From assembly GCA_937873495.1 (NCBI GenBank), contig CALMXZ010000012.1:248001-312000 (forward strand): a stretch of DNA of 64,000 nt, read 5' to 3'. The notes under the pieces are model-generated. The model saw only the letters and a list, made by a program, of their open reading frames with translations, had not been told where the DNA came from and did no database searches. Origin of the DNA: an uncultured Trueperaceae bacterium (GTDB lineage Bacteria > Deinococcota > Deinococci > Deinococcales > Trueperaceae). Made by a program: the position numbers and the translations under genes. This document shows, in pieces, positions 55,468 through 64,000 of the stretch; within the stretch, counting starts at the first letter, position 1; the number at the start of each line of letters is the position of its first letter.

Positions 55468-55488
55468 GCCGGCTGCGCCGCAGCCGGC
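55468..55488 (-). terminator. Hairpin between tRNA-Leu and secG
   Basis: GCCGGCTGC (55468-55476) pairs with GCAGCCGGC (55480-55488) around 3 nt. It lies 27 bp past the tRNA 3' end and 16 bp upstream of the secG start, so it could end the tRNA transcript or regulate secG. Confidence 0.5.
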
Positions 55489-55515
55489 TGGCCGCTACCG
55501 TCTGTGAGAAACGTT

Positions 55516-55599
55516 TGGTGCCGAGAGCGGGACTCGAACCCGCACGGGTCGCCCCGGTTGATTTTGAGTCAACTGCGTCTACCGTTCCGCCATCTCGGC
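55516..55599 (-). tRNA. tRNA-Leu (anticodon CAA)
   Basis: An 84-nt class II tRNA with encoded CCA. The acceptor stem GCCGAGA pairs with TCTCGGC, discriminator A. The anticodon stem GTTGA/TCAAC encloses loop CTCAAAA with anticodon CAA, reading UUG. The long variable arm is CGGGGCGACCCGT-like, and the T arm GCGGG-TTCGAGT-CCCGC is standard. It lies 111 bp upstream of purQ on the opposite strand. Confidence 0.96.
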
Positions 55600-55693
55600 G
55601 CCTCGCTCGCTCCTGCTTGTCATAGCGCGCGGACGGTTGAGGATACTACCAACCGAGCGCCGGGCGGGGCAAGTCGGCGGCCTGCCCGCATGG

Positions 55694-55699
55694 TAGCTT
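55694..55699 (+). promoter_or_regulatory. Possible -10 box of the purQLF unit
   Basis: TAGCTT lies 11 nt before the purQ ATG, giving at most a very short leader. Confidence 0.35.
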
Positions 55700-55710
55700 A
55701 CCCACTTGAG

Positions 55711-56412
55711 ATGCGCGTGGCCATCGTGACCTTTCCCGGCAGCAACTGCGACACGGACGCGGTCCACGCCTTCGAGGCCGTCCTCGGGGCAAGCGTGTGG
55801 ACGACCTGGCACACCAGCGACGACCTGTCGCGCGCGGGCCGGGCGCCCGATGCCGTCGTCATCCCGGGCGGCTTCAGCTACGGCGACTACCTCCGGTGCG
55901 GCGCCCTCGCCGCCCGCAGCCCCGTCATGGGCGCGGTCCGGGCGTTCGCCGCCGCGGGCGGACCGGTCATCGGCATCTGCAACGGCTTCCAGGTCCTGAC
56001 CGAGGCGCGCCTGCTCCCCGGACAACTCGTCAGGAACGCGGAGCTCGAGTTCCGGTGCCAGGACGTGCACCTGCGCGTCGAACGCGCCGATCTGCCGTTC
56101 ACGCGCCTGGCGCGCGTCGGGCAGGTGCTGCGGCTGCCCATCGCGCACGCCGAGGGCCGCTACCATGCCGACGCCGCTACCCTAGACCGCCTGCGCGGCG
56201 ACGGTCGGGTCGTGTTCAGGTACGTCGACGCCGCGGGCGAGGCGACGCAGGCGGCCAACGTCAACGGCAGCGTCGACGCCATCGCGGGCATCGTGAACGA
56301 GCGCGGCAACGTCCTAGGCATGATGCCGCACCCAGAGCGCGCCGTCGAGGCGCTGCTTGGCGACGGTCGGGAGGACGGCCGCGTCGTCCTCGGTTCCATC
56401 CTCAACGCCTGA
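55711..56412 (+). CDS. purQ: Phosphoribosylformylglycinamidine synthase subunit PurQ
   Basis: Glutaminase subunit of FGAM synthase in de novo purine synthesis. It starts MRVAIVTFPGSNCDTDAVHAFE. The nucleophile Cys is in GPVIGICNGFQVLTEA; the His and Glu of the triad are in GMMPHPERAVE. VIPGGFSYGDYLRCGALA is the second family block. Length 233 is normal; longer frames back to the tRNA gene are unsupported. PurL follows after 95 bp. Confidence 0.95.
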   Translation: MRVAIVTFPGSNCDTDAVHAFEAVLGASVWTTWHTSDDLSRAGRAPDAVVIPGGFSYGDYLRCGALAARSPVMGAVRAFAAAGGPVIGICNGFQVLTEARLLPGQLVRNAELEFRCQDVHLRVERADLPFTRLARVGQVLRLPIAHAEGRYHADAATLDRLRGDGRVVFRYVDAAGEATQAANVNGSVDAIAGIVNERGNVLGMMPHPERAVEALLGDGREDGRVVLGSILNA

Positions 56413-56481
56413 TGGCCGCACCGCGCCGCCTTGACCAACGCCAACCCAGACCACACGAGACCCGAGCGGAGTGACCCAACC

Positions 56482-56533
56482 ATGCCAGATGTCACGAGGG
56501 CGCGACCATGCCAGATGACCTGAGGGCGCGCGC
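56482..56533 (+). repeat. 26-bp tandem duplication at the purL start
   Basis: ATGCCAGATG plus four variable bases plus GAGGGCGCG occurs twice, at 56482 and 56508. The second ATG is the purL start. The first ATG is out of frame by the 26-bp period and opens a 13-codon ORF ending inside purL. GGAG lies about 11 nt before the first ATG, so ribosomes could load there. Confidence 0.75.
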
Positions 56534-58745
56534 CGCCACGTTCGGCCTGACGCTCGAAGAGTTCGACGACGTCGTGCGCAAGGTCGGCAGGCAGCCGAAC
56601 GCGCTGGAGGCCGCCATGTTCGGCGCCCTGTGGAGCGAGCACTGCGGCTACAAGAACTCCAAGCCGCTGCTGCGCCGGCTCCCGACCGCCGGTCCGCAGG
56701 TCGTCCAGGGCCCGGGCGAGAACGCCGGCGTCGTGGACATCGGCGAGGGTTGGGCCGTCGCCTTCAAGATGGAGAGCCACAACCACCCGAGCGCCGTCGA
56801 GCCCGTCCAAGGGGCCGCCACCGGCGTAGGGGGGATCCTCCGCGACATCTTCGCGATGGGCGCGCGCCCGTTCGCCACCTTGAACGCCTTGCGCTTCGGC
56901 GAGCTCGACCAGGAGCGCAACCGCTACCTGCTTGGCGGCGTCGTGCACGGCATCGCCATGTACGGCAACGCCATCGGCGTGCCGACGGTGGGCGGCGAGG
57001 TCGAGGTCAACCCCTGCTTCGCCGAGAACCCGCTCGTCAACGTCATGGCGCTCGGCCTGCTCAGGCACGACGAGCTGCAGAAGGGCACGGTAGGGCTACC
57101 AGGCAACCGCCTCTTCTACGTCGGCTCGAAGACCGGCCGCGACGGCCTCGGCGGCGCGGTCTTCGCCTCCGCCGACCTCTCGGGAAGCTCGAGCTCCGAC
57201 CGTCCGGCCGTCCAGGTGGGCGACCCGTTCATGGAGAAGCTCCTGCTGGAAGCCTGCCTGGAGGCCTACGCCGCCGGCCTCGTCGCCGGGGTGCAGGACA
57301 TGGGCGCGGCCGGGCTCACGAGCTCGGTCGGCGAGATGGCGCACCGGGCCGGGCTCGGCGTCGACCTCCACGTCGACAAGGTCCCGACCCGCGAGGCAGG
57401 GATGACGCCGCTCGAGATCATGCTCTCGGAGTCGCAGGAGCGCATGGTGGTGAGCGCCGCGCCCGGCAAGGAGGCCGAGCTGCTCGCGCTCCTCGCCAAA
57501 TGGGAGCTTGACGCCGTCGAGGTGGCCACCGTCGCTGGGCACGGCCGCTTCAAGGTCTTCGAGCACGGCGAGCTCAAGGCGGACATCCCGGTGGCGGCGC
57601 TCAACGAGCCGCCTGAGTACGTGCGTGGCGGCGTCGAGGACCCCCGCGTGCGAGCGGCGCGTGGGCGCGACTTGAGCGCCATACCCGACGTCGCCGACCC
57701 GGCCGCCGCCCTCCTGACCCTGCTTGCGAGCCCGACGGTGGCCTCCAAGCGCCCGATCTACCGCCAGTTCGACCACCAGGTCATGACGAACACGGTGGTC
57801 GTGCCTGGCGCGGCGGACGCCGCCGTCATGCGCGTCAAGGGCACGAGCCTCGGGGTGGCCGCCACCGTCGACTGCAACTCGCGGTACGTCTACCTCGATC
57901 CCGAGCTCGGCGCGGCACATGCGGTGGCCGAAGCGGCCAGGAACCTCTCCTGCGTCGGCGCGCTGCCGCTCGCCGTCACCGACAACCTCAACTTCGGCAA
58001 CCCGACGAACCCCGGCGTCTACTACCAGTTGGAGCGGGCCGTAGCGGGGCTCGCGCGGGCCTGCCTCGCCCTCGACACGCCCGTGATCGGCGGCAACGTC
58101 AGCCTCTACAACGAGTACGCGGCGCCAGAAGGCCGGCGCGCCATCCACCCGACGCCGACGGTCGGCATGGTCGGCGTGATGCAGGACGTCGACAGGCGCG
58201 CGACCGCCGGGTTCAAGCGGCGCGGTGACGCCGTTCTGCTGGTAGGGCGCGCCGCCGGCACGCTCGGCGCGAGCGAGTACCTCTACCGCGTCCACGGGCT
58301 CGAGGCCGGTGCCCCGCCGCCCATCGACCTCGTCGAGGAGGCCAAGGTCCAGGCCGTCGTCAGGGGCCTGATCGCGGACGGCCTCTGCGACACGGCTCAC
58401 GACACGAGCCAGGGCGGTCTCGCGGTGGCGCTCGCCGAGATGGCGCTGGCGGGTAGCGCGGGAGCCGCGGGCCTCAGGGCCGACCTCGGGGCGGGTGCCG
58501 GCGCCGCCGAGCTCCTGTTCGGCGAGGCCGGCGCCCGCGTGGTGCTCGCGCTGGCCGAAGACGCCGTGGCCGAGGCCATGGCGCGCTGCGAGGCGGTCGG
58601 CATCCAGGGGAGGGTGATCGGTACGGTGGAAGGCGAGACGTTCGAACTCACCGCGGCCGGGACGAGTCTCGTCCTGGGTTCGGAAGCGTTGCGCACCGCG
58701 TACGAAGGCACGTTCGCCGTGGCGCTTGGCGCGCAGGGCGCATGA
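56508..58745 (+). CDS. purL: Phosphoribosylformylglycinamidine synthase subunit PurL
   Basis: ATP-dependent synthetase subunit that forms FGAM from FGAR with ammonia from PurQ. The 745-residue small type needs PurQ and PurS. Blocks are [71 protein letters not shown], and the second AIRS half [11 protein letters not shown] and [19 protein letters not shown] lies upstream of the ATG. No purS is found between purQ and purL or just upstream. purF overlaps its stop. Confidence 0.95.
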   Translation: MPDDLRARAATFGLTLEEFDDVVRKVGRQPNALEAAMFGALWSEHCGYKNSKPLLRRLPTAGPQVVQGPGENAGVVDIGEGWAVAFKMESHNHPSAVEPVQGAATGVGGILRDIFAMGARPFATLNALRFGELDQERNRYLLGGVVHGIAMYGNAIGVPTVGGEVEVNPCFAENPLVNVMALGLLRHDELQKGTVGLPGNRLFYVGSKTGRDGLGGAVFASADLSGSSSSDRPAVQVGDPFMEKLLLEACLEAYAAGLVAGVQDMGAAGLTSSVGEMAHRAGLGVDLHVDKVPTREAGMTPLEIMLSESQERMVVSAAPGKEAELLALLAKWELDAVEVATVAGHGRFKVFEHGELKADIPVAALNEPPEYVRGGVEDPRVRAARGRDLSAIPDVADPAAALLTLLASPTVASKRPIYRQFDHQVMTNTVVVPGAADAAVMRVKGTSLGVAATVDCNSRYVYLDPELGAAHAVAEAARNLSCVGALPLAVTDNLNFGNPTNPGVYYQLERAVAGLARACLALDTPVIGGNVSLYNEYAAPEGRRAIHPTPTVGMVGVMQDVDRRATAGFKRRGDAVLLVGRAAGTLGASEYLYRVHGLEAGAPPPIDLVEEAKVQAVVRGLIADGLCDTAHDTSQGGLAVALAEMALAGSAGAAGLRADLGAGAGAAELLFGEAGARVVLALAEDAVAEAMARCEAVGIQGRVIGTVEGETFELTAAGTSLVLGSEALRTAYEGTFAVALGAQGA

Positions 58746-60178
58746 TCGAGCTGCCGACCGCGACCAGAGACAAGCCGCGCGAGGAGTGCGGCGTGTTCGG
58801 TGTCTGGCTGCCCGAGCCGGCGGACGTCGCCGGCATCTGCCACCTGGGCATCTTCGCCCTGCAGCACCGCGGCCAGGAGTCCTGCGGGATCTGCGTCGCC
58901 GGTCCGGAGCAGGTGCGCCTCGAGAAGGACATGGGCCTGGTGGCCGAGGTGTTCACCGAGGAGCGCCTGGAGAAGCTGCGCTTCCCTGGCGCCAGACAGG
59001 GGGTGGCGCACACGCGCTACTCCGTGACGGGCTCGAGCTTGCGCTTCAACGCGCAGCCGCTCACGGCCCGGTCGAACAAGGGCCACTTGGCGCTCGTGCA
59101 CAACGGGAACTTCACGAACGCCCGCGAGATCCGCGACGCACTGCTCGCCCAGGGCGTCGTGTTCCAGACGACCAACGACAGCGAGGTGATGCTGAACCTC
59201 ATCGCCCGCTACAGCGACCTGGGGCTCGCGGACGCCACGGCGCGGGCGATGAGCGAGCTGGAGGGCGGCTTCGCCGTCGTGCTCATGGACCAGCGGCGCG
59301 TGATCGGCCTGCGCGACGCGCACGGGGTGCGCCCGTTGGTGATCGGCAGGCTCGACGGCGGCTACGTCTTCGCCTCCGAGCCCGCCGCGCTCGCCCTGGT
59401 GGGCGCCGAGTACGTTAGGGACGTCGCCCCCGGGGAGCTCGTGACGGCGGACGAGGGCGGCCTGACGTCGCGGCAGGTCCTGCACGGCGTGAGCACGCCC
59501 TGCGCCTTCGAGTGGATCTACTTCGCCCGCGGCGACGCCACCCTCGACGGCGTCGACGTGCATGCCGCCCGCGTGCGCATGGGCGTCGAACTCGCTCGCG
59601 AGGCGCCGGTGGAGGCCGACGTGGTGGTGGGCGTGCCAGAGTCCGGCCTCGCGGCCGCCGTCGGTTACGCGCGCGGGAGCGGCGTGCCGTACGACATCGG
59701 GCTCTACAAGTCGCCCTACGCCGGGCGTACGTTCATCAACCCTACCCAGACTCTGAGGGACCTCAAGGTGAAGCTCAAGCTGCGCCCGACGGCGGCCGTG
59801 CGCGGGAAGCGCGTCGTGCTCGTCGACGACTCCATCGTGCGCGGCACCACGTCTGGTCGCATCGTGCAGCTCCTGCGCGAGGCGGGAGCGGCCGAGGTCC
59901 ACTTCCGCGTCTCGAGCCCACCGATCCGCTACCCGTGCTACTACGGTATCGACACGGCCGCGCGCAAGGAGCTGGTGGCCGCGACCATGAGCCTCGAGGG
60001 GATCCGGCGGCGCATCGGGGCGGACACGCTCCACTTCCTGACCATGGACGGTCTGGTGAAGGCTCTCGGCCTGCCCAGCGTCTGCCTCGCCTGCTTCGAC
60101 GGCCGGTACCCGGCCGGGCGGCCGAGCGAGCTGGCGGAGGCCGAGGGGTTGGAGCCGGCCGGCTGGGGCGCTCGGTAG
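58742..60178 (+). CDS. purF: Amidophosphoribosyltransferase
   Basis: First committed step of purine synthesis. The N-terminal nucleophile Cys16 (EECGVFGVW) is preceded by a 15-residue propeptide, as in Bacillus-type enzymes. The glutaminase block [13 protein letters not shown] and NAQPL follow. The PRPP loop is [18 protein letters not shown]. Cys residues in [16 protein letters not shown] and [10 protein letters not shown] match the Fe-S ligands of the B. subtilis enzyme, suggesting an oxygen-sensitive [4Fe-4S] cluster. ATG overlaps the purL stop as ATGA. Confidence 0.95.
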   Translation: MIELPTATRDKPREECGVFGVWLPEPADVAGICHLGIFALQHRGQESCGICVAGPEQVRLEKDMGLVAEVFTEERLEKLRFPGARQGVAHTRYSVTGSSLRFNAQPLTARSNKGHLALVHNGNFTNAREIRDALLAQGVVFQTTNDSEVMLNLIARYSDLGLADATARAMSELEGGFAVVLMDQRRVIGLRDAHGVRPLVIGRLDGGYVFASEPAALALVGAEYVRDVAPGELVTADEGGLTSRQVLHGVSTPCAFEWIYFARGDATLDGVDVHAARVRMGVELAREAPVEADVVVGVPESGLAAAVGYARGSGVPYDIGLYKSPYAGRTFINPTQTLRDLKVKLKLRPTAAVRGKRVVLVDDSIVRGTTSGRIVQLLREAGAAEVHFRVSSPPIRYPCYYGIDTAARKELVAATMSLEGIRRRIGADTLHFLTMDGLVKALGLPSVCLACFDGRYPAGRPSELAEAEGLEPAGWGAR

Positions 60179-60196
60179 ACGGCCTGCGGCGCGGTC

Positions 60197-60973
60197 TCAG
60201 CGCTGCGCGGTTGCGGGGCGCCCTTGGCGCAGCACCAACCATAGGAACCGTGCCAGCCGCGGCACGCGCTTCCAGCGCCGCCGGTCGAGCGTCACCCTGA
60301 AGAGCCACTCAACGCCCAGGCGCGTCGTCCAGGCCGGCATGCGCTTGACCTCGCCGGCCAGCACGTCGAGGGTGCCGCCGACGCCGATGAGGACCTTGGC
60401 GCCCAGCGCGTGCTCGTTGCGCCGCAGGAACAGCTCCTGGCCCTCGCCGAGCCCGGCCAGCAGGAGGTCGGCGTTCGCGGCCCTGACGGCGGCGCAGACG
60501 TCGTCCGCCTCGGTGACGCGGTCGAAGTAGCCATGATGGTGCCCGACGACCGTGACGCCGAAGCGCCGCGCGGCCTCGGCGGCCGCGCGCTGCGCGACCC
60601 CCGGCCGCGCGCCGAGGAAGTACACGCGCAGGCTCGACCCGGCCTCGCGGAAGAGCTCGGTGACGAGGTCTACGCCCGGCACCCGCCCTGGCAGCGGTCG
60701 ACCGGCCCGGCGCGCGGCCAGCGCGATGCCGACGCCGTCGGCGACGCTCAGGTCGGCGCTCCGCAGCACGGCGGCGAGCTCGGGGTCGGCCAGCCCTTGC
60801 ACCACGATCTCGGGGTTGAGGGTCACGACCAGGCGGGCGCCCCCGTTCGAGCTCCCACGGGAGCTCGAACGGGGAATGCCGGCCGGCTCGAGGGCGTCGA
60901 GGACCCAGCACGCCGCCTCCCGCAGGTCGACGACGTCGACGGGGAAGCCGAGGACGAAGACCCGCTCTGGCAT
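60197..60973 (-). CDS. WecG/TagA/CpsF-family glycosyltransferase
   Basis: A 258-residue GT26 enzyme that transfers a sugar, in known cases N-acetylmannosamine(uronic acid), to a polyprenyl-linked acceptor. Blocks are VVTLNPEIVVQGLADPELAAVLRSADLSVADGVGIALAAR, VPGVDLVTELF, VYFLGARPGVAQRAAAEAARRFG, and GQELFLRRNEHALGAKVLIGVGGTLDVLAGEVKRMPAW. ATG at 60973 is used; TTG at 61039, overlapping the comB stop, is an alternative. A perfect 16-bp inverted repeat lies inside the coding region near residue 40, encoding a Ser/Gly/Arg-rich insert. Confidence 0.9.
   Translation of the reverse strand: MPERVFVLGFPVDVVDLREAACWVLDALEPAGIPRSSSRGSSNGGARLVVTLNPEIVVQGLADPELAAVLRSADLSVADGVGIALAARRAGRPLPGRVPGVDLVTELFREAGSSLRVYFLGARPGVAQRAAAEAARRFGVTVVGHHHGYFDRVTEADDVCAAVRAANADLLLAGLGEGQELFLRRNEHALGAKVLIGVGGTLDVLAGEVKRMPAWTTRLGVEWLFRVTLDRRRWKRVPRLARFLWLVLRQGRPATAQR
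60841..60874. repeat. Perfect inverted repeat inside the glycosyltransferase gene
   Basis: CCCCGTTCGAGCTCCC (60841-60856) pairs perfectly with 60859-60874 around 2 nt. It encodes the segment GIPRSSSRGSSNGG, where the family normally has a short turn. It looks like a palindromic insertion kept in frame. Confidence 0.75.
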
Positions 60974-61000
60974 GACGACCGGTCGGGCTCCCGCCGCGGC

Positions 61001-61024
61001 GCCGGTGCCGCCGACGGCACCGGC
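61001..61024 (-). repeat. Hairpin between comB stop and glycosyltransferase start
   Basis: GCCGGTGCCG (61001-61010) pairs with CGGCACCGGC (61015-61024) around CCGA. It lies just after the comB stop and within the possible TTG-initiated extension of the next gene. It could moderate downstream translation. Confidence 0.45.
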
Positions 61025-61035
61025 GGTCCGGTCGG

Positions 61036-61755
61036 TCAAGCGGCCTCGAAGCGGAAGAGCGGCCCGTGCTCGCCCGGCTCCACCGAGCGCAGCTCCGGAA
61101 CGCTCTCGCTCGCGGACACGCGGGCCGCGTAGCCGATGTCCTGCTCGAGGCCGATGGAGCGTAGGTAGAGCCCGGCGAGCGAGCGCCACAGCACGTCGAC
61201 CGGTTCGGGGAAGGCGCGCAGGAGCGCCGTCGCGAAGCGCGTGGCGCCCCTCACCCGCGCGCCCTCGACCCGCCGCTTCACGAGGCCGGCGATCAGGGCG
61301 GCGGCGAGGGTGTCGTCGAGGTCCGGCTCCCCGGCGAAGCCGGAGCAGACGAGGTCGACACGCTCGGTGGCCACCTCGGCGGCGCGCCTCGCGACCGCCT
61401 CGGCGTTGTAGAGCGAGCCGAGCAGGACGTGACGGGCCCCACCGAGCTGGTCGAGCCAGCGCGGGGCGTTCTCGGAGACCATGATCACGTCGAGCCCCGT
61501 CACCGAGGCGTGGACGAGGTTGGCGGGCGAGTTGCCGTGGTTGAAGCCCTCGGGCGGCACGCCCTGGCGTTCGCCGACCAGCACGCGCCCGCTGCCTGCT
61601 TCGGCGCGCGCGCGCCGCATGGAGGGCGTGAGCGACAGGCTGGCGGCGCCCTGGTCGAAGAGCATGGGTGCGACCGTGCATGTCCTTAGCACGTCTATGA
61701 GGACGACAACGTCTGAGTATGGTCCGCTAGGAACGATATCTGTATTGATCAACAT
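61036..61755 (-). CDS. comB: ComB-family 2-phosphosulfolactate phosphatase-like protein
   Basis: A 239-residue Mg-dependent phosphatase-fold protein (PF04029). The start VVVLIDVLRTCTVAPMLFDQGA is the family's first strand and Asp/Arg site. Later blocks are VLVGERQGVPPEGFNHGNSPAN, LGSLYNAEAVARRAAE, and VCSGFAGEPDLDDTLAAALIAG. The named reaction belongs to coenzyme M synthesis; in bacteria without that pathway the substrate is unknown. It is upstream of the glycosyltransferase in the same direction. The 312-bp leader before it has strong folding potential. Confidence 0.85.
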   Translation of the reverse strand: MLINTDIVPSGPYSDVVVLIDVLRTCTVAPMLFDQGAASLSLTPSMRRARAEAGSGRVLVGERQGVPPEGFNHGNSPANLVHASVTGLDVIMVSENAPRWLDQLGGARHVLLGSLYNAEAVARRAAEVATERVDLVCSGFAGEPDLDDTLAAALIAGLVKRRVEGARVRGATRFATALLRAFPEPVDVLWRSLAGLYLRSIGLEQDIGYAARVSASESVPELRSVEPGEHGPLFRFEAA

Positions 61756-62067
61756 AAGTGTCTTGTAGTGACGCCGGCGGCGCTGTCACACGCCCACCGG
61801 GGTGAGATACGGCTGCCCGAGGTCCGTTGAGCCCTGGTCGGCCGCGATGCTCGCGGTTCCCCCTTCGTGGGAAGGTGGTTTCCTCCCACCGCTGGCGGCG
61901 TGAGTCTATCACGAAGAAGCCGGCTTGCCAGCCAGGGGCTCGTGGCGCCCTTCGCCGCTGCGCGCGGGCCCGTAGCCCGGAGCCGCAACTGGTATGACGC
62001 CGCGGCCGCCTGGTCCGCCCGTAGCCCGAAGCGCCACCGCGCGCGCGCGTGCCGTATAAGCTGCGCC
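61756..62067 (-). other. 312-bp gene-free region with RNA folding potential
   Basis: Between divergent comB and bshC. On the minus strand there are consecutive hairpins: GTGGGAGG paired with CCTTCCCAC (61867-61889, one bulge), CCGCGA-GCA-TCGCGG (61842-61856), and a long-range helix CACGCC/GGCGTG (61897-61902 with 61789-61794) enclosing about 100 nt. AAGGGGGAACCGCG at about 61850-61863 is reminiscent of T-box or c-di-AMP riboswitch cores but matches neither fully. TAGACT at 61903-61908 is a possible -10. No coding frame here is convincing. Confidence 0.45.
62057..62062 (+). promoter_or_regulatory. Leaderless-type -10 box for bshC
   Basis: TAAGCT ends 5 nt before the GTG at 62068. An in-frame extension upstream starts before the box and is Arg/Ala-rich. 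Confidence 0.5.
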
Positions 62068-63633
62068 GTGCCACCACGAGCGACGCCCCCGATCGACTTC
62101 GCGCACGCTTACTCCTCCGGCTCGCTCGACGACTTCTTCGAGGTCGCGCCCGGCGACCTGGAGCGGGCGCTCGCGCTGCCCCGTCCACCGGAGCGCGCCG
62201 CCCTCGTCGCGGCGCTCAGGCGCCACGCCCTCGCGCTCGGCGCGCCGGCGCCGGTCCTCGCCAACCTCGAGCGCCTCGCGCACCCTGAGGCGCGCGCCGT
62301 GGTCACCGGGCAGCAGACGGGCTTGCTCCTCGGACCGACGTACAGCCTGTCGAAAGCCATGACCGCCATCGCGTTGGCCAAGCGCCTCGACTCGGAAGAG
62401 CGGCCCGTCGTGCCCGTCTTCTGGCTCGCCACGCAGGACCACGACGCTCACGAGATGGACAACACCTACCTCCTCGATGCGAGCGAGACCCTGCGGAGGA
62501 TCTCCGTCACGCTGCCCGAGGGCGTGGCCGTCGGCCGCGTTCCGCTGACCAAGGAGCTGGTGGCCGAGGTGGCCGCCGGCCTCGCGACCCTCACGCCCGC
62601 GCCGCGCTTCCGCCGGAGCGTGTGGGAGCTCCTCGAGGGCGCCGCAAGCTCCGTCGCGACGTACAGCGACTGGTTCGCCGCGCTGTTCACGCGCCTGCTC
62701 GGTGACGCCGGCCTCGTGCTCATCGACCCGCTGAGGCCGGACGTCGCGGAACAGTTCGTGCCGATCATCGAACGGGAGCTGGCCGACCCGCTCGCGACGC
62801 CGGCCGCGATCAACGCCGCCGGCAGGCGCCTCAAGGAGCTCGGCTACGAGCCGCAGCTCGGGCGGGCCCAAGGCGCCACCAACCTGTTCGTCGAGTCGGA
62901 TGGCAAGCGCCTGCTGCTCAGGGCGACCGCCGGTGGCTTCATGGCAGAGGACGAGCGCTTCACGCGCGCGGACCTCATGGCACTGCTCGCCGCCGACCCG
63001 ACGGCCATCACGCCGGCCGCCGGCCTACGACCGGTCACCCAGGACTTCGCGCTCCCGACGGCCGTGTTCGTGCTCGGCCCCGGCGAGCTGCGCTACGTCT
63101 CGCAACTCAAGGACGTCTACCGTTTCCACGGCGTGCCCATGCCTCTCGCCTGGCAACGCGCGACGGCCACCGTCATCGAGCCCGTGACCGCCCGGTTACT
63201 CGCCGGCCTGGGGATCAGCGCGGCGAGCTTCAGGGCGCGGCGCCGGGAACTGCAGGAGCAGGTGCTGTTAGAGCGCCACGGGCATGCCGAGAGGTTCAGG
63301 ACGGCGGCGGGCCGCATCGAGGCGGAGCTCGAGGGGCTGCTGACCGAGGTCGACGGCATCGACCCTACGCTGGCCGGCACGGTGAAACGCGGCAGGCGCT
63401 ACCTGGAGGAGACGCTCGCGCGCCTGCGGGGCAAGACGAGCGCTGCGCTCGCCGCGCGCGACGAGGTGACGACCAGGCAGTTCGACCGCCTGGCTGCGCA
63501 TCTGCTGCCCCTCGGCCAACCTGCCGAGCGCGTGCTCAGCCCCTTCAGCCACGCGCTGAAGTTCGGCATCGAACCGCTCATGGACCGCTTCGCAACCTTG
63601 GCGCCCGAGCACGATCAGGAGCTGTTCCTCTAG
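62068..63633 (+). CDS. bshC: Bacillithiol biosynthesis cysteine-adding enzyme
   Basis: Last enzyme of bacillithiol synthesis, adding Cys to GlcN-malate. Family blocks are AVVTGQQTGLLLGPTYSLSKAMTAIALAKRL, VVPVFWLATQDHDAHEMDNTYLL, LRPVTQDFALPTAVFVLGPGELRYVSQLKDVYRFHGVPMPLAWQR-type residues, and a C-terminal coiled coil (RELQEQVLLERHGHAERF to KTSAALAARDE) followed by SPFSHALKFG. Length 521 is normal. GTG is chosen from the promoter position. Bacillithiol is the known low-molecular-weight thiol of Deinococcus. bshA and bshB are not in the window. Confidence 0.93.
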   Translation: MPPRATPPIDFAHAYSSGSLDDFFEVAPGDLERALALPRPPERAALVAALRRHALALGAPAPVLANLERLAHPEARAVVTGQQTGLLLGPTYSLSKAMTAIALAKRLDSEERPVVPVFWLATQDHDAHEMDNTYLLDASETLRRISVTLPEGVAVGRVPLTKELVAEVAAGLATLTPAPRFRRSVWELLEGAASSVATYSDWFAALFTRLLGDAGLVLIDPLRPDVAEQFVPIIERELADPLATPAAINAAGRRLKELGYEPQLGRAQGATNLFVESDGKRLLLRATAGGFMAEDERFTRADLMALLAADPTAITPAAGLRPVTQDFALPTAVFVLGPGELRYVSQLKDVYRFHGVPMPLAWQRATATVIEPVTARLLAGLGISAASFRARRRELQEQVLLERHGHAERFRTAAGRIEAELEGLLTEVDGIDPTLAGTVKRGRRYLEETLARLRGKTSAALAARDEVTTRQFDRLAAHLLPLGQPAERVLSPFSHALKFGIEPLMDRFATLAPEHDQELFL

Positions 63634-63655
63634 GGCTCGTGCGCCCGCCGACGAC

Positions 63656-63678
63656 CCTCGCGGCGCCGCGCCGCGAGG
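63656..63678. terminator. Hairpin between convergent bshC and guaB
   Basis: CCTCGCGGCG (63656-63665) pairs perfectly with CGCCGCGAGG (63669-63678) around CCG, 22 bp after bshC and 19 bp after guaB (opposite strand). A bidirectional terminator is likely. Confidence 0.6.
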
Positions 63679-63697
63679 CGCAACCCCGCCGCCGCCG

Positions 63698-64000
<303 letters not shown>

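Noticed and set aside
61850-61863. T-box antiterminator motif
   Set aside because: AAGGGGGAACCGCG lacks the U of the UGGN acceptor-pairing sequence and no aminoacyl-tRNA or amino acid gene follows.

Overview
The window is about 70% G+C and reads as chromosomal DNA of a Deinococcota bacterium, most likely a Truepera-like lineage. Three things support this. The EF-P has an Arg at its tip loop and closely matches what I recall of the Thermus protein. There is a bacillithiol gene (bshC). Many genes start 5-8 nt downstream of a TANNNT box, the leaderless layout known from Deinococcus. No phage, IS or CRISPR signal was seen. All coordinates come from reading the sequence; no database search was run.

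Layout. 1-5.9 kb: PEGA surface protein (partial), a secreted beta-rich protein, alpha-glucan phosphorylase, 6-phosphogluconolactonase, HD-domain protein. 5.9-10 kb: signal peptidase I, patatin, HtrA-type protease, DUF368/PopT-like lipid-carrier transporter. 10-19 kb: a pair of lineage-type unknowns, mnmE, PAP2 phosphatase with truA, a GNAT-like gene with a cysteine-less HMA protein, Asp23 with a FakA-like kinase, two exported proteins. 19-28.8 kb: rsmD, secA and pyrF, GNAT, HNH nuclease, ddl, enoyl-CoA hydratase, LEA14-like lipoprotein. 28.8-39.8 kb: a minus-strand run of eight tightly packed genes encoding a serine-palmitoyltransferase-like synthase, a large GNAT-type acyltransferase, a CPBP-like membrane protein, an extended SDR, an MGDG-type glycosyltransferase, an FtsX permease, its ATPase and an MMPL transporter. 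40-46.3 kb: GNAT, quinate dehydrogenase-like protein, then efp-accB-accC-asp23-nusB-folD and a DUF212 protein. 46.4-48.5 kb: comF and a polyprenyl diphosphate synthase. 48.5-55.1 kb: peptide ABC transporter (binding protein, oppB, C, D, F) plus an unlisted 55-aa membrane protein. 55.2-60.2 kb: secG, tRNA-Leu(CAA), purQ-purL-purF. 60.2-64 kb: a WecG/TagA glycosyltransferase, comB, bshC and the 3' end of guaB.

The most interesting system is the 28.8-39.8 kb run. Gene order and overlaps suggest one pathway that condenses an amino acid with an acyl thioester, N-acylates and reduces the product, glycosylates it and exports it. That would be a sphingolipid or glycosphingolipid-like locus, unexpected in this phylum. 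A second theme is gene-start architecture: leaderless-type promoters are frequent, and three genes (secA, oppB and a GNAT) appear to be preceded by short leaderless leader ORFs that stop 3-4 nt before the main start. Several perfect palindromes and short tandem duplications are also present.
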